Shown: positions 39,289 to 48,925 of the stretch, in pieces
Layout: each line of letters opens with the position of its first letter
How positions within the stretch are numbered: the stretch's first letter is position 1
DNA from: Betaproteobacteria bacterium
GTDB taxonomy: Bacteria; Pseudomonadota; Gammaproteobacteria; Burkholderiales; Casimicrobiaceae
Assembly (NCBI GenBank): GCA_027492485.1
Contig: JAPUER010000051.1
Span: 1 to 56,615 of the forward strand
Reading direction: 5' to 3'
Length of the DNA: 56,615 nucleotides
Made by a program: the position numbers and the translations under genes
Notes under the pieces: model-generated
The model's input: the letters and a program-made list of their open reading frames with translations, nothing else
Databases searched by the model: none
Told to the model about the DNA's origin: nothing

Positions 39289-40158
39289 ATGACTGCCGAT
39301 TCGTTTTCCGTTCTGCAACGCATCGCCTCCGCCCTCGAACGCATCGCGCCACCCGCGCGCGGCAAGCCCGATTTCAAGCATCACGTCGCGGCGCGCTGGC
39401 GCGTCTCGGGCGCGCTCAAATATCTCGAAGCCGTGCAGCATGTGCATCGCATGGAGGCCGACTGGCTGGTGGGTGTCGAGGCGCAGCATACGCAGATCGA
39501 CCGCAATACGAAGCAGTTCGTCGCCGGCAAGCCGGCCAACAACGTGCTCTTGACCGGCTCGCGCGGCACCGGCAAAAGTTCGCTGGTCAAGGCGATGCTG
39601 TCGCGCTATGCCAAGCGCGGACTGCGCCTGATCGAGGTCGAGAAGGAGCACTTGAACGACATGCCCGACATCGTCGAGCAGATCGCCGATGAGCCCTACC
39701 GCTTCATCCTGTTCTGCGACGATCTCTCGTTCGACGCCGGCGACGGCAGCTACAAGGCGCTGAAGGCGATCCTCGACGGCTCCATCGCCGCGGCGACGCC
39801 CAACGTGCTGCTCTACGCGACTTCGAACCGGCGCCATCTGCTGCCCGAGTATTTTCACGAAAACGAGGAAACCAAGTACGTCGGCGACGAGGTGCATTTC
39901 GGCGAGAGCGTCGAGGAAAAGGTCTCGCTGTCGGAGCGGTTCGGGCTCTGGATTTCGTTCTATCCGTTCTCGCAGGAGGACTATCTGGCAGCCGTGGCGT
40001 CGTGGGTCGGCCAGCTTGGCGCTGCCGTTCCGGCCGATGCCAAAAAGCGCGAGCTGTTCGAGCGCGATGCGCTCAACTGGGCGTTGCAGCGCGGTTCGCG
40101 GTCGGGGCGCGTGGCCTACCAGTTTGCGCGCGACTTCGCGGGTCGCGGCGGCAAGTGA
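39289..40158 (+). CDS. DUF815-family AAA+-like ATPase
   Basis: 289 residues. Walker A GSRGTGKSS (90-98), Walker B FILFCDDLSF (about 138-147), sensor-like LLYATSNRRHLLPE and the conserved SLSERFGLWISFYPFSQEDYL define DUF815. Its function is not established; it is a cytoplasmic single-domain ATPase common beside argJ and mutT in betaproteobacteria. It overlaps mutT by 4 bases. Confidence 0.88.
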   Translation: MTADSFSVLQRIASALERIAPPARGKPDFKHHVAARWRVSGALKYLEAVQHVHRMEADWLVGVEAQHTQIDRNTKQFVAGKPANNVLLTGSRGTGKSSLVKAMLSRYAKRGLRLIEVEKEHLNDMPDIVEQIADEPYRFILFCDDLSFDAGDGSYKALKAILDGSIAAATPNVLLYATSNRRHLLPEYFHENEETKYVGDEVHFGESVEEKVSLSERFGLWISFYPFSQEDYLAAVASWVGQLGAAVPADAKKRELFERDALNWALQRGSRSGRVAYQFARDFAGRGGK

Positions 40159-40595
40159 GCGCGCCACGATTCGATCCCGCGGACGGGCGTCCGCTGACCC
40201 GCGTCGCCGTGGCGATCATCGAGCGCATTGTTGATGGCCAGCGGCAGTTGCTGTTTGCGCAGCGCCCGCCGGGCAAGGCCTACGCCGGCTACTGGGAGTT
40301 TCCGGGCGGCAAGATCGAGGCCGGCGAGTCGGTCATCGACGCGCTGATCCGCGAGATCGACGAGGAACTTGGCATCCACATCCGTAGCGCCACGCTATGG
40401 CGCAGCGAGCGTTTTAGTTACGAGCATGCGCACGTGGAGCTGAATTTCTGCCGCACTGCGGACTGGAGCGGCGAGCCGCACGGTCGAGAGGGGCAGGCCT
40501 TTGCCTGGCAAGCACCGACGGCGATCATGGTCGCGCCGCTGTTGCCGGCGCTGCATGCGCCGGAAAGCGGCGTGCTCGCCGGTTTGCGCGAATGA
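40155..40595 (+). CDS. mutT: MutT-like Nudix hydrolase (8-oxo-dGTP diphosphatase)
   Basis: 146 residues from a GTG overlapping the DUF815 stop. The Nudix box GGKIEAGESVIDALIREIDEELGI region shows the required GX5EX7REXXEEXG spacing, preceded by GYWEFPGGK. Size and sequence match MutT, which removes oxidised dGTP. Unlike some homologues there is no thiamine-phosphate-synthase fusion. Confidence 0.88.
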   Translation: MSAPRFDPADGRPLTRVAVAIIERIVDGQRQLLFAQRPPGKAYAGYWEFPGGKIEAGESVIDALIREIDEELGIHIRSATLWRSERFSYEHAHVELNFCRTADWSGEPHGREGQAFAWQAPTAIMVAPLLPALHAPESGVLAGLRE

Positions 40596-40604
40596 CTGTC
40601 GTAT

Positions 40605-40721
40605 CAGCTTTTTCGTGAGAACGGCTTCCGATCTGGGCTCAGTAGCTCATTTGACGAAAAGTCGATAAATCGACTTTTCGCCGCTCTGGCCCAATGCAAC
40701 CGTCGTTTGACCGAAAAGCTG
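40605..40721. repeat. Dispersed long palindrome, copy D
   Basis: Ends TATCAGCTTTTTCG and CCGAAAAGCTGATG. The core is expanded to AAAAGTCGAT-AA-ATCGACTTTT-like symmetry (40657-40678). TGGGCTCAG matches copy A. It lies between convergent mutT and yacG, starting 10 bases after mutT. Confidence 0.8.
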
Positions 40722-40758
40722 ATGGTCGGCCGCGGGCGAAGAGTGCCTTGCGGCGAAC

Positions 40759-40944
40759 TCAGTCCGGCTTGGGCGAAACCGCCGGCTCGTAGTCCGGCGG
40801 CTCGGCGTTGCCGATGCGGTATTCCTCGTTCGCCCAGGCGCCCAGATCCATCTGCTTGCAGCGCTCGGAGCAAAACGGGCGGAAGCGGTTGTCGAGCGAC
40901 CACGGGACGGCTTTCTGGCAGCGGGGGCAGGCGACGGTTTTCAT
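40759..40944 (-). CDS. yacG: DNA gyrase inhibitor YacG
   Basis: 61 residues with the zinc ribbon CPRC (6 and 9) and CSERC (25 and 29), followed by [12 protein letters not shown], which is the YacG core. It binds GyrB and inhibits gyrase. In proteobacteria it is regularly next to zapD and coaE, as here. The gap to zapD is 21 bases. Confidence 0.93.
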   Translation of the reverse strand: MKTVACPRCQKAVPWSLDNRFRPFCSERCKQMDLGAWANEEYRIGNAEPPDYEPAVSPKPD

Positions 40945-40965
40945 AATGGGCGCAGCAAGTCAAGT

Positions 40966-41760
40966 CTAGAGCGCACAGAGCGCCATGCGGAACGGGATGC
41001 TGCGTGCGGTCACCACGGCCCGCCCGCTGCTCTGGAAGTGGCCGGCGTGCTCCAGAAAACGCACGTTCACCGTGTACTTGTTGGCGCTGACCTCCGGCAC
41101 CACGGCGTGACCGGTTTCCACCTCCACGCGCGCCAGCAGCGGTGGCCGCGGGCTGGTCAGCGCCCGATGGAAATTGCCGTGATGCGCCGTTTCCGCCGTC
41201 ATCTGGCCGGATTCGCGCAGCAGCCGCAGCACCAGCAGCACTGCTTCTTCCAGTGGTGCCAGCGGATCCAGCCAGTATTTCAGCGCCTCGCGCCGCTCGA
41301 ACTCGCTGCGTTGCAGCCAGCTATGCAGCATCGGCAATTCGAACGAGCAGGCGCCACCCGGACTGGTCGCGCGCTGGCGCACGGCCTGCAGCCACTCGCT
41401 CTCGCGCAGATGCTGGCCGATTTTGCCGATCTGTCCATGCAGGTCGTGGACGACTGCGTCCATATCGGCCAGAAATTCGGCCAGCGCCTCGCGGGCGACC
41501 TCGGGATTGTCGAGCTGCGTGCTCCACAGGCTGCGTTGGCGGTCGAGCTCCGCCAGCAGATCGGTTTTCAGGTCGCTGCGGCTCGCCGTTTCGACGATGT
41601 CGAACAGGCTCAGCAGTGCGCTGCGATGGTCGATGCTGTCGCGGCGTGCGGCGAAGGTACGGGTTCGCGAGAACAGTTCTTCCAGACGCAACCAGGTGCG
41701 CGCGCGTTCGCTGAGCGGGCATTCGAAGGCGAGCACCGTGGCTGCGGCGGGCGCGTTCAT
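40966..41760 (-). CDS. zapD: Cell division protein ZapD
   Basis: 264 residues. FECPLSERARTWLRLEELFSR at the N-terminus, a helical domain, and KYTVNVRFLEHAG at the C-terminal beta domain match ZapD (DUF1342). It bundles FtsZ filaments by binding the FtsZ C-terminal peptide. The start at ATG 41760 overlaps the coaE stop by 4 bases. Confidence 0.93.
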   Translation of the reverse strand: MNAPAAATVLAFECPLSERARTWLRLEELFSRTRTFAARRDSIDHRSALLSLFDIVETASRSDLKTDLLAELDRQRSLWSTQLDNPEVAREALAEFLADMDAVVHDLHGQIGKIGQHLRESEWLQAVRQRATSPGGACSFELPMLHSWLQRSEFERREALKYWLDPLAPLEEAVLLVLRLLRESGQMTAETAHHGNFHRALTSPRPPLLARVEVETGHAVVPEVSANKYTVNVRFLEHAGHFQSSGRAVVTARSIPFRMALCAL

Positions 41761-42431
41761 CGCGGCGAGGTTCCCGCCGTCTGGATGGTATCGGCGGCAG
41801 CGGCGGCGAACGGACGCAAGGCATTCGCCAGCAGCACGCGATGCAGCGTTGCCACCTGCGCGGCCAGCGCGGGCCGGCCGTGCCGGTTGTCGATGACGAA
41901 CTGCGTGCGCAGCATGCGTTCCCGGCGCGGCATCTGCGCGGCAATGATGTCGCGCACGGCAGACTCCGGCAGGCCACGCGTTGCGCTGACCCGCCGCACC
42001 TGCGTCGCCTCGTCGACGTCGACCAGCACCGCGCAATCGATGCGCGTTGCATAGTCCTTCGCTTCGAACAGCAGCGGCACCATATGGATGACGTAGGGCG
42101 CCTGCCTGGCCTCGGGCGAACGCATCTCGGCATCGGTGGCAGTACGCACCAGCGGGTGCACGATGGCTTCCAGGCGTCGCCGCTCGGCGGGCTGGTCAAA
42201 GACGCGCTGGCGCAGCGAGGCGCGGTCGAGCACGCCGTCGCGGACGACGCCGGGGAAGGCGTCGGCGATGGCCGCGAGCGCCGCGCCGCCGGGCGCGGTC
42301 ACGCGGTGCGAGAGGGCGTCGGCGTCGATGACGTGGGCACCCCGCGCGGCGAACAACTCGGCCGCAGTCGATTTGCCGGAGCCGATCCCGCCGGTGAGGC
42401 CGACGACGAAGGGACGGCGGGCGCCAGGCAT
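41757..42431 (-). CDS. coaE: Dephospho-CoA kinase CoaE
   Basis: 224 residues. P-loop VGLTGGIGSGKST (about 10-22), the DADALSH motif and VVPLLFE-like MVPLLFEAKD are diagnostic. It performs the last step of coenzyme A synthesis. The start at ATG 42431 follows pilD by 11 bases. It is operonic with pilD and zapD. Confidence 0.95.
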   Translation of the reverse strand: MPGARRPFVVGLTGGIGSGKSTAAELFAARGAHVIDADALSHRVTAPGGAALAAIADAFPGVVRDGVLDRASLRQRVFDQPAERRRLEAIVHPLVRTATDAEMRSPEARQAPYVIHMVPLLFEAKDYATRIDCAVLVDVDEATQVRRVSATRGLPESAVRDIIAAQMPRRERMLRTQFVIDNRHGRPALAAQVATLHRVLLANALRPFAAAAADTIQTAGTSPR

Positions 42432-42442
42432 AACCGGCACGC

Positions 42443-43285
42443 TCAGAACAGTTGCCGCAACTGCGGCCCGAAGAACAGCGTGATGAGGCCGGCGGTGGCC
42501 AGATACGGGCCAAAGGCGATCGCCGTATGGCGCCCCTTCTTTTGCACCACCAGAATGGCGATACCGATCACCGCGCCGACCACCGAGGACACCAGCAGCA
42601 GCAGCGGCAGCGCTTGCCAGCCGAACCACGCGCCCAGCGCGCCCAGCAGCTTGAAATCGCCGTAACCCATGCCTTCGCGACCGGTGGCCAGTTTGAACAG
42701 CCAGTAGACCGACCACAGCACCAGATAGCCGGCGGCGGCGCCAAGCACCGCGTCCGGCAAAAACGCGAACATGGCCGGCAGATTGACCAGCAAGCCCAGC
42801 CACAGGAGTGGCAAGGTCAGCTGATCCGGCAGCAGCTGGGTATCGAGATCGATGCCGGTCAACGCCACCAGCACCGCGCAGAACACCATCGCCGCCAGCA
42901 CCGGCAGACCGAATCCGAAGCGCCAGGCGCAGGCGACGAACAACGCCGCCGTGATCGCCTCGACCAGCGGATAGCGGATGCCGATGCGGGTGCCGCAGGC
43001 GCTGCAACGACCGCGCAACGCGAGCCAGGAAACGATCGGGACGTTTTCCAGCGCGGTGATGGCATGTCCGCACTGGCCGCAACGCGAACGCGGCACGATC
43101 AGGTTGAAGCGCTCTCGCGGCGCCGGCTCCTGGTCGTTCGCTGCCGCCAGTTCGTCCCGCCATGCGTTCTCCATCATCACCGGCAGACGGTAGATGACGA
43201 CGTTCAGAAAACTGCCGATAAGCGCGCCGAAGACGCCGGCGCAGATCAGGAACAGCCACGGTTCCTGAGCGAAAAGTGCCTGCAA
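42443..43285 (-). CDS. pilD: Prepilin peptidase / N-methyltransferase PilD
   Basis: 280 residues, polytopic. The cytoplasmic zinc loop has CGQC (69 and 72) and CSAC (94 and 97). The aspartyl protease residues are in TGIDLDTQLLPD (about 144-154) and MGYGDFKLLG (about 204-213). It cleaves and methylates type IV prepilins and type II pseudopilins. It lies 8 bases after pilC. Confidence 0.95.
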   Translation of the reverse strand: MQALFAQEPWLFLICAGVFGALIGSFLNVVIYRLPVMMENAWRDELAAANDQEPAPRERFNLIVPRSRCGQCGHAITALENVPIVSWLALRGRCSACGTRIGIRYPLVEAITAALFVACAWRFGFGLPVLAAMVFCAVLVALTGIDLDTQLLPDQLTLPLLWLGLLVNLPAMFAFLPDAVLGAAAGYLVLWSVYWLFKLATGREGMGYGDFKLLGALGAWFGWQALPLLLLVSSVVGAVIGIAILVVQKKGRHTAIAFGPYLATAGLITLFFGPQLRQLF

Positions 43286-43293
43286 GCGCGCCC

Positions 43294-44541
43294 CTACACC
43301 ACTTGGCCGAGTTTGAAGATCGGCAGGTACATGGCAACGACGATGGTGCCGATGACGATGCCCAGAAACACGATCATGATTGGCTCGATCAGCGACGACA
43401 ACGCGCTCACGGCGTCATCCACTTCGCGCTCGTAGAAGTCGGCCACTTTCGACAGCATGCTGTCCAGCGCACCGGTTTCCTCGCCGATGCGGGTCATCTG
43501 CAGCGCCATGTTGGGGAACACGCCGGTGTCTTCCATTGCCACCGTCAACGCGGTACCGGTGGACACATTGTTCTGGATGCGCTTGGTGGCATCGAGAAAC
43601 ACCTGGTTGCCGGAGGCGCCACCGACGGCGGTGAGGGCATCGACCAGCGGCACGCCGGCGGCAAACATCGTCGCCAGTGTTCGCGTCCAGCGTGCTACCG
43701 CCGCTTTCTCCAGAATGGCACCCAGTACCGGCAGTTTGAGCGATGTGCGGTCGACCGCATGCTTGATCGCAGGAACGCGTTTCCACAGATAGGCCAGCGC
43801 CATGAAGACGACGACCGGGATGATGACGACCACATACCAGAACTGCACGAACCAGTCGGACATCCCCACCACGACATTGGTCAGCCAGGGCAAGTCGGCG
43901 CCGAAGCTGGAGAACACTTGCTTGAACGACGGAATCACGAACCACATGATGATCGCGACCACCACGGTGGCGATGACGATGACGATCGCCGGGTAGAACA
44001 GCGCGCTCTTGATCTTGCCTTTCAGCGCAAGGATTTTCTCCTTGTACATCGCCAGGCGGTCGAGGATCGAATCGAGAATACCGGCCTGCTCGCCGGCCCC
44101 CACCAGATTGCAGTACAACTCGTCGAACTGCATCGGATGGCGCTTGAACGACGCCGCCAGGCTATTGCCGGTTTCAATATCGCCCTTTATTTCCAGCAGC
44201 AGACGCGACAGCCGGTTGTTGCCGGTGCTGCGCGCCGCGATATCGAATGCTTGCAGCAGGGGGACGCCGGCGCGCGTCATCGTCGCCAGCTGCCGCGTGA
44301 ACAGCGCGATTTCCTTCTCGCTGATGCGGCCGCCACCTCGAAACGACAATTTCTTGACCTTGTCGGCCTTGATGCCCTGTCGCCGCAACGCATTGGCGAC
44401 CACCGTTTCCGACGCGGCGCGCATCTCGCCGCGCACTTTCTTGCCGGAGCGATCGACGCCTTCCCATGAATAAATGTTGGCCTTGACTTCTGGCCGGGTC
44501 GGACGCGCTGCACGTGCCGGGGTTTGCGCGGCGGTTGCCAT
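43294..44541 (-). CDS. pilC: Type IV pilus inner-membrane platform protein PilC
   Basis: 415 residues with two T2SSF domains (about 85-208 and 288-410) and three hydrophobic helices. FTRQLATMTRAGVPLLQAFDIAA and its second-domain echo RWTRTLATMFAAGVPLVDALTAV are the duplicated family signature. It couples the PilB motor to pilus assembly. It begins 43 bases after pilB. Confidence 0.95.
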   Translation of the reverse strand: MATAAQTPARAARPTRPEVKANIYSWEGVDRSGKKVRGEMRAASETVVANALRRQGIKADKVKKLSFRGGGRISEKEIALFTRQLATMTRAGVPLLQAFDIAARSTGNNRLSRLLLEIKGDIETGNSLAASFKRHPMQFDELYCNLVGAGEQAGILDSILDRLAMYKEKILALKGKIKSALFYPAIVIVIATVVVAIIMWFVIPSFKQVFSSFGADLPWLTNVVVGMSDWFVQFWYVVVIIPVVVFMALAYLWKRVPAIKHAVDRTSLKLPVLGAILEKAAVARWTRTLATMFAAGVPLVDALTAVGGASGNQVFLDATKRIQNNVSTGTALTVAMEDTGVFPNMALQMTRIGEETGALDSMLSKVADFYEREVDDAVSALSSLIEPIMIVFLGIVIGTIVVAMYLPIFKLGQVV

Positions 44542-44584
44542 GAACTAGTTCCTCTTCAAATGTTGCCGTGCGCCGGTGGTTCGA

Positions 44585-46300
44585 TCAGGCATTGGTGACT
44601 GCCTCGATCTCCTCCAGCGACGTGACACCCTGTTTGACTTTGAGCAGTCCCGATTCTCGCAGGTTGCGTACCCCTTCGCGTTTCGCCTGCGCTGCAATGT
44701 CGAGGGTGTTGCCATTGCTCAGAATGATCCTTTGCATATCTTCCGATATCGGCATCACTTCGTAGACGCCGACCCGTCCCTTGTAGCCACTGCCCTTGCA
44801 GGTTTCGCAGCCCACCGGCTTGTATGGCGCCCAGGTGCCGTCGATCTCGGACTCCGTGAAGCCGGCCGTCAGCAATACGTCGACCGGAATGTCGGAGGGC
44901 TGCTTGCAGGCGCTGCACAGCCGGCGCGCCAGCCGCTGCGCCGTGATCAGCAGCACGCTGGAGGCGATATTGAAGGCGGCCACGCCCATGTTGGACAGCC
45001 GCACCAGCGTTGACGGTGCATCGTTGGTGTGCAGTGTGGACAGCACGAGATGGCCGGTTTGCGCCGCCTTGATGGCGATTTCCGCGGTTTCGAGATCGCG
45101 GATTTCGCCGACCATGATGACGTCCGGATCCTGGCGCAGGAAGGACTTCAATGCCACCGCAAAGGTGAGACCGGCCTTGTCGTTGACGTTGACCTGGTTG
45201 ACGCCGGGCAGATTGATTTCGGCCGGGTCTTCGGCAGTCGAAATGTTGATGCCGGGTTTGTTCAGCAAACCCAGACAGGTGTAGAGCGAAATCGTCTTGC
45301 CCGAGCCGGTCGGGCCGGTGACCAGGATCATCCCGTAGGGCCGGGAGATCGCCGCCATCAGGGCGGCCTTCTGGTCGGGATCGTAGCCGAGTGCGTCGAC
45401 GCCGAGCATGGCGTTCGACGAATCGAGAATGCGCATGACGATCTTTTCGCCGTACAGCGTCGGCAGCGTGCTCACGCGGAAATCGATCGAACGATTCTTG
45501 GTCAGTTGCAGCTTCATGCGGCCGTCCTGCGGCACGCGCTTTTCGGAGATGTCGAGCTTGGAGATGACCTTGATGCGTGAGGCGATCTTGTCCTTGATTA
45601 CCAGCGGCGGCTTGGCCACCTCGACCAGCACGCCGTCAAGGCGGTAGCGGATGCGGTAGAACTTCTCGTAGGGCTCGAAGTGGATGTCGGAGACGCTGGC
45701 GTTGATCGCGTCGAGCAGGATTTTCTGGATATAGCGGACGACCGGCGCGTCGTCGACTTCGCCGCTGTCGTCGGGCTGGCCCTGCCCGTCGTCAGCTTTG
45801 ATGTCGAGATCGATGTCGTCGCCGACGTCGAGCGAGGCCAGCGACTTGTCGTTGCGTTCGGCGACGACGGCGATGGCGCGCCCGAGCTTGTCGTCCTCGA
45901 CGACGATGGGCTCGGCAATCAGGTTGGTCTTGAAGCGAAATTCTTCCAGCGCCTGCAAGTTGGTCGGGTCCGACACCGCCACGAACAGGCGGTTGCCGCG
46001 CTTGTGCAACGGTAGCGCGCGGCGTGCCGTGATCAGCTTGACGTCGATCCACTCCTGATTGATCGTGGTGGTGTCGAAGGCGGACAGGTCGAACAGCGGT
46101 ACGCCGAACGTGGCCGCCGCAAATTCCGCAAGTTTGCCCGCCGTAATGCGCTTGGAGCCGATCAGCTCTTCGACGAAGGTGACCGAGGTGGCGTTGGCCT
46201 GCGTTTGCACCTGCTCGGCGTCGAGCTGACGCAGAACGTCATGCTGGACGAGCGCGCGTCCGAGACCGGACAGCAAAACGGAGGCGGACGAAGTGGCCAC
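44585..46300 (-). CDS. pilB: Type IV pilus extension ATPase PilB
   Basis: 571 residues. An N-terminal MshEN-type domain, Walker A GPTGSGKT (329-336), the Asp and His boxes around VGEIRDLETAEIA and GHLVLSTLHTND, and a tetracysteine zinc site (CSACKQP and CETCKGSG) are present. It powers pilus extension. No pilin gene or pilT is in the window. It is divergent from ffh across 163 bases. Confidence 0.96.
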   Translation of the reverse strand: MATSSASVLLSGLGRALVQHDVLRQLDAEQVQTQANATSVTFVEELIGSKRITAGKLAEFAAATFGVPLFDLSAFDTTTINQEWIDVKLITARRALPLHKRGNRLFVAVSDPTNLQALEEFRFKTNLIAEPIVVEDDKLGRAIAVVAERNDKSLASLDVGDDIDLDIKADDGQGQPDDSGEVDDAPVVRYIQKILLDAINASVSDIHFEPYEKFYRIRYRLDGVLVEVAKPPLVIKDKIASRIKVISKLDISEKRVPQDGRMKLQLTKNRSIDFRVSTLPTLYGEKIVMRILDSSNAMLGVDALGYDPDQKAALMAAISRPYGMILVTGPTGSGKTISLYTCLGLLNKPGINISTAEDPAEINLPGVNQVNVNDKAGLTFAVALKSFLRQDPDVIMVGEIRDLETAEIAIKAAQTGHLVLSTLHTNDAPSTLVRLSNMGVAAFNIASSVLLITAQRLARRLCSACKQPSDIPVDVLLTAGFTESEIDGTWAPYKPVGCETCKGSGYKGRVGVYEVMPISEDMQRIILSNGNTLDIAAQAKREGVRNLRESGLLKVKQGVTSLEEIEAVTNA

Positions 46301-46463
46301 GAATTGAGCGTAATTTCAGGTAAGTTCGTCAGTGTGCCGCGTAAGCACTTGGTTGTAAAGCGAATTTTGCCCGACAGCGCCTGCTTTGTCGCATTCGGGC
46401 ACCTCGCTCCGACCGCCTAAAATCGAAAGCTTTCCCCGCACGAGCAAGTTTCTCGCCGCAGTC

Positions 46464-47849
46464 ATGGCCAACCAACTCACCGAACGCTTCAATCGCCTCG
46501 TCAAAACCGTGCGCGGCGAGGCGCGTCTGACCGAATCGAACTTGCAGGAGGCGCTGCGCGAGGTGCGGCTGGCGCTGATCGAGGCCGACGTTGCGCTGCC
46601 GGTGGTCAAGGCCTTCGTCGAGCGGGTCAAGACGGCGGCCCTTGGCGCCGAGGTCGCGACCTCGCTGACGCCGGGCCAGGCCTTCGTCGGCATCGTCAAC
46701 CGCGAGCTGGTGGCGCTGATGAGCCCGCCCGAGGGCAAGGCCGGCGCGCTGAACCTTGCTGTGACGCCGCCGGCCGTGATCCTGCTCGCCGGCCTGCAGG
46801 GCGCCGGCAAGACGACCACCGCCGGCAAACTGGCGCTCAAGCTGCGCAGCGAGCAGAAGAAGAAAGTGCTGCTGGTGCCCTGCGACGTCTACCGCCCGGC
46901 GGCGACCGAGCAGCTGAAGACGCTGGCGGGGCAGGTCGAGGTCGATTTCTACGCGCCGGAAGCCGCTGCCGGCAACGATCCGGTGGCGATTGCCCGTCAC
47001 GCGATCGACTGGGCGCGGCCGCGTTACTACGACGTGGTGATCGTCGACACCGCTGGCCGACTGGCGATCGACGAGGCGATGATGGCCGAAGCGGCGGCGA
47101 TCAGCGCCGCCGTCAAGCCCGCCGAAACGCTGTTCGTGGTCGACGCCATGCTCGGCCAGGATGCGGTGAATACGGCCAAGGCGTTCAACGAGCGGCTGAC
47201 GCTGACCGGCGTGATACTCACCAAGCTCGACGGCGATTCGCGCGGCGGTGCGGCGCTTTCGGTGCGCGAAATCACCGGTGTGCCGATCAAGTTCGCTGGC
47301 GTCAGCGAAAAGCTCGACGGGCTGGAGACCTTCCGCGCCGAGCAGATGGCCGGCCGCATCCTCGGCATGGGCGACATCGTGTCGCTGGTCGAATCGACCG
47401 CCAAAGCCGTGGACATGGAGGCCGCGCAGAAGCTCGCGGCCAAGGTCAAGAGCGGCAAGGGCTTCGATCTCGACGACTTCAAGCAGCAGATCGGGCAGAT
47501 GAAGAAGATGGGCGGCCTTTCGGGGCTGCTCGACAAGATGCCGCTCGAATTGCAGCAGGCTGCGGCCAAGTCCGGCGGCGTCGACGAGAAGCAGGTGGCG
47601 CGCATGGAGGGCATCATCAATTCGATGACGCCGCTGGAGCGCCGCAAGCCCGATCTGATCAAGGCTTCGCGCAAACGCCGCATCGCCACCGGCGCCGGCG
47701 TGCACGTGCAGGAAGTGAACCGCCTGCTCAACCAGTTCGAGCAGACGCAGACCATGATGAAGAAGTTCTCGCAGGGCGGCATGGGCAAACTGATGCGTGG
47801 CCTGGGCAGTTTGCCGGGGATGAAGGGCAAATTCCCCGGCATGCGGTAG
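46464..47849 (+). CDS. ffh: Signal recognition particle protein Ffh
   Basis: 461 residues. N domain about 1-90; G domain with GLQGAGKTT (110-118), DTAGRL and TKLDGDSRGG; methionine-rich M domain with KMGGLSGLLDKMP and the RNA-binding IINSMTPLERRKPDLIKASRKRRIATGAG segment. It targets membrane proteins with 4.5S RNA. The ATG at 46464 starts the conserved N domain. Repeat copy E begins 14 bases after the stop. Confidence 0.97.
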   Translation: MANQLTERFNRLVKTVRGEARLTESNLQEALREVRLALIEADVALPVVKAFVERVKTAALGAEVATSLTPGQAFVGIVNRELVALMSPPEGKAGALNLAVTPPAVILLAGLQGAGKTTTAGKLALKLRSEQKKKVLLVPCDVYRPAATEQLKTLAGQVEVDFYAPEAAAGNDPVAIARHAIDWARPRYYDVVIVDTAGRLAIDEAMMAEAAAISAAVKPAETLFVVDAMLGQDAVNTAKAFNERLTLTGVILTKLDGDSRGGAALSVREITGVPIKFAGVSEKLDGLETFRAEQMAGRILGMGDIVSLVESTAKAVDMEAAQKLAAKVKSGKGFDLDDFKQQIGQMKKMGGLSGLLDKMPLELQQAAAKSGGVDEKQVARMEGIINSMTPLERRKPDLIKASRKRRIATGAGVHVQEVNRLLNQFEQTQTMMKKFSQGGMGKLMRGLGSLPGMKGKFPGMR

Positions 47850-47863
47850 CGCTGTGCGGGCAT

Positions 47864-47980
47864 TGGCTTTTGACTGGATGCCTTATTCGATATGGGCTTG
47901 GCAGCCAATAAAGGAAAAGTCGACAGCGACCATTTTTGGCTGTCAACGCTTATAAAACGGACGTTCAAAGCAAAAAGCTG
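47864..47980. repeat. Dispersed long palindrome, copy E
   Basis: The left half (TGGCTTTTGAC...TTATTCGATATGGGC) matches copy F closely; the centre is AAAAGTCGAC (47915-47924); the right end is CAAAAAGCTG. The right half has drifted. It ends six bases before the ybiB start codon and so forms the whole ffh-ybiB gap. Confidence 0.75.
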
Positions 47981-47986
47981 ATCGCC

Positions 47987-48925
47987 TTGAACTTCACGCC
48001 AATCATCAAGGAAGTCGGCCGTGGCGCCCGCGGTGCGCGGGGCCTCGATGCGGCCACGGCGCGCGAGGCGTTCGCCGCGCTGCTCGCCGGCGGCGTCAGC
48101 GACGTCCAGCTCGGCGCCTGGTGGCTGGCGATGCGCATCAAGGGCGAAACGGCGGAGGAGCTGGCGGCATTCGTCGACGCCATGCAGGCGAGTCTGGCGT
48201 TTACGGTCGCTGCCGGCAGCGCGCCGGTGGCTGTGCTGCCCTGCTACAACGGCGCGCGGCAGCTTGCCAATCTGACACCGCTCCTCGCCTGGGCGCTGGC
48301 GCAGCGCGGCACCCGCGCGCTGCTGCATGGCGTGCGCGCCGACCCGACCCGCGTGACCACCTTCGAGCTGTTTCAGGCGCTGGGCTTTCCCGTTGCCGAA
48401 AGCGCTAATGACGCAGAGCACGCGCTCACGTCACGCGGCTTTGCCTTCGCGCCGATCGACGCGCTGCATCCGCCGCTGGCGGCGCTGCTGGCCAACCGCT
48501 GGCGCATCGGCGTGCGCTCGACGCCGCATACGGTGGTCAAGCTGCTGAACCCGCTCGTCGAGGCACCGCCGTCCACCACGGTGCGCGTGGTCGCCCTGAC
48601 CCACAGCGACTACATCGAACGCATGGGCGCGCATCTCGCCGCGCAGGGCGACGCCTGCGGCGTAGTGTTCCGCGGCTGCGAGGGTGAACCGGTATTGCAC
48701 CCCAAACGCACCGTTCCGGTGCCAATATTCCGCAACGGCGTGACGCTTATGCGCGAATGGCCCGGTGTGGCGACGCATGACCTGCCCGAGACTTGCGACA
48801 TCGCGACCACGGTCGCCTATATCGAGTCCGTCGTCTCCGGTCAGCGCGCGCTGCCGCCGTGGATCGACTGGCTGGCACGGGAAGTGCACGCTGCCACGCA
48901 TGAACACGCATCATCCGCCGGGTAA
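47987..48925 (+). CDS. ybiB: YbiB-type glycosyltransferase-fold DNA-binding protein
   Basis: About 312 residues of the anthranilate-phosphoribosyltransferase/nucleoside-phosphorylase fold. NFTPIIKEVGRG and GVSDVQLGAWWLAMRIKGET match YbiB, a TrpD2-type protein that binds nucleic acid rather than making tryptophan. I chose the TTG at 47987 because it gives the YbiB-like N-terminus; further upstream codons would be read from repeat copy E. It overlaps cobA by 26 bases. Confidence 0.8.
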   Translation: MNFTPIIKEVGRGARGARGLDAATAREAFAALLAGGVSDVQLGAWWLAMRIKGETAEELAAFVDAMQASLAFTVAAGSAPVAVLPCYNGARQLANLTPLLAWALAQRGTRALLHGVRADPTRVTTFELFQALGFPVAESANDAEHALTSRGFAFAPIDALHPPLAALLANRWRIGVRSTPHTVVKLLNPLVEAPPSTTVRVVALTHSDYIERMGAHLAAQGDACGVVFRGCEGEPVLHPKRTVPVPIFRNGVTLMREWPGVATHDLPETCDIATTVAYIESVVSGQRALPPWIDWLAREVHAATHEHASSAG

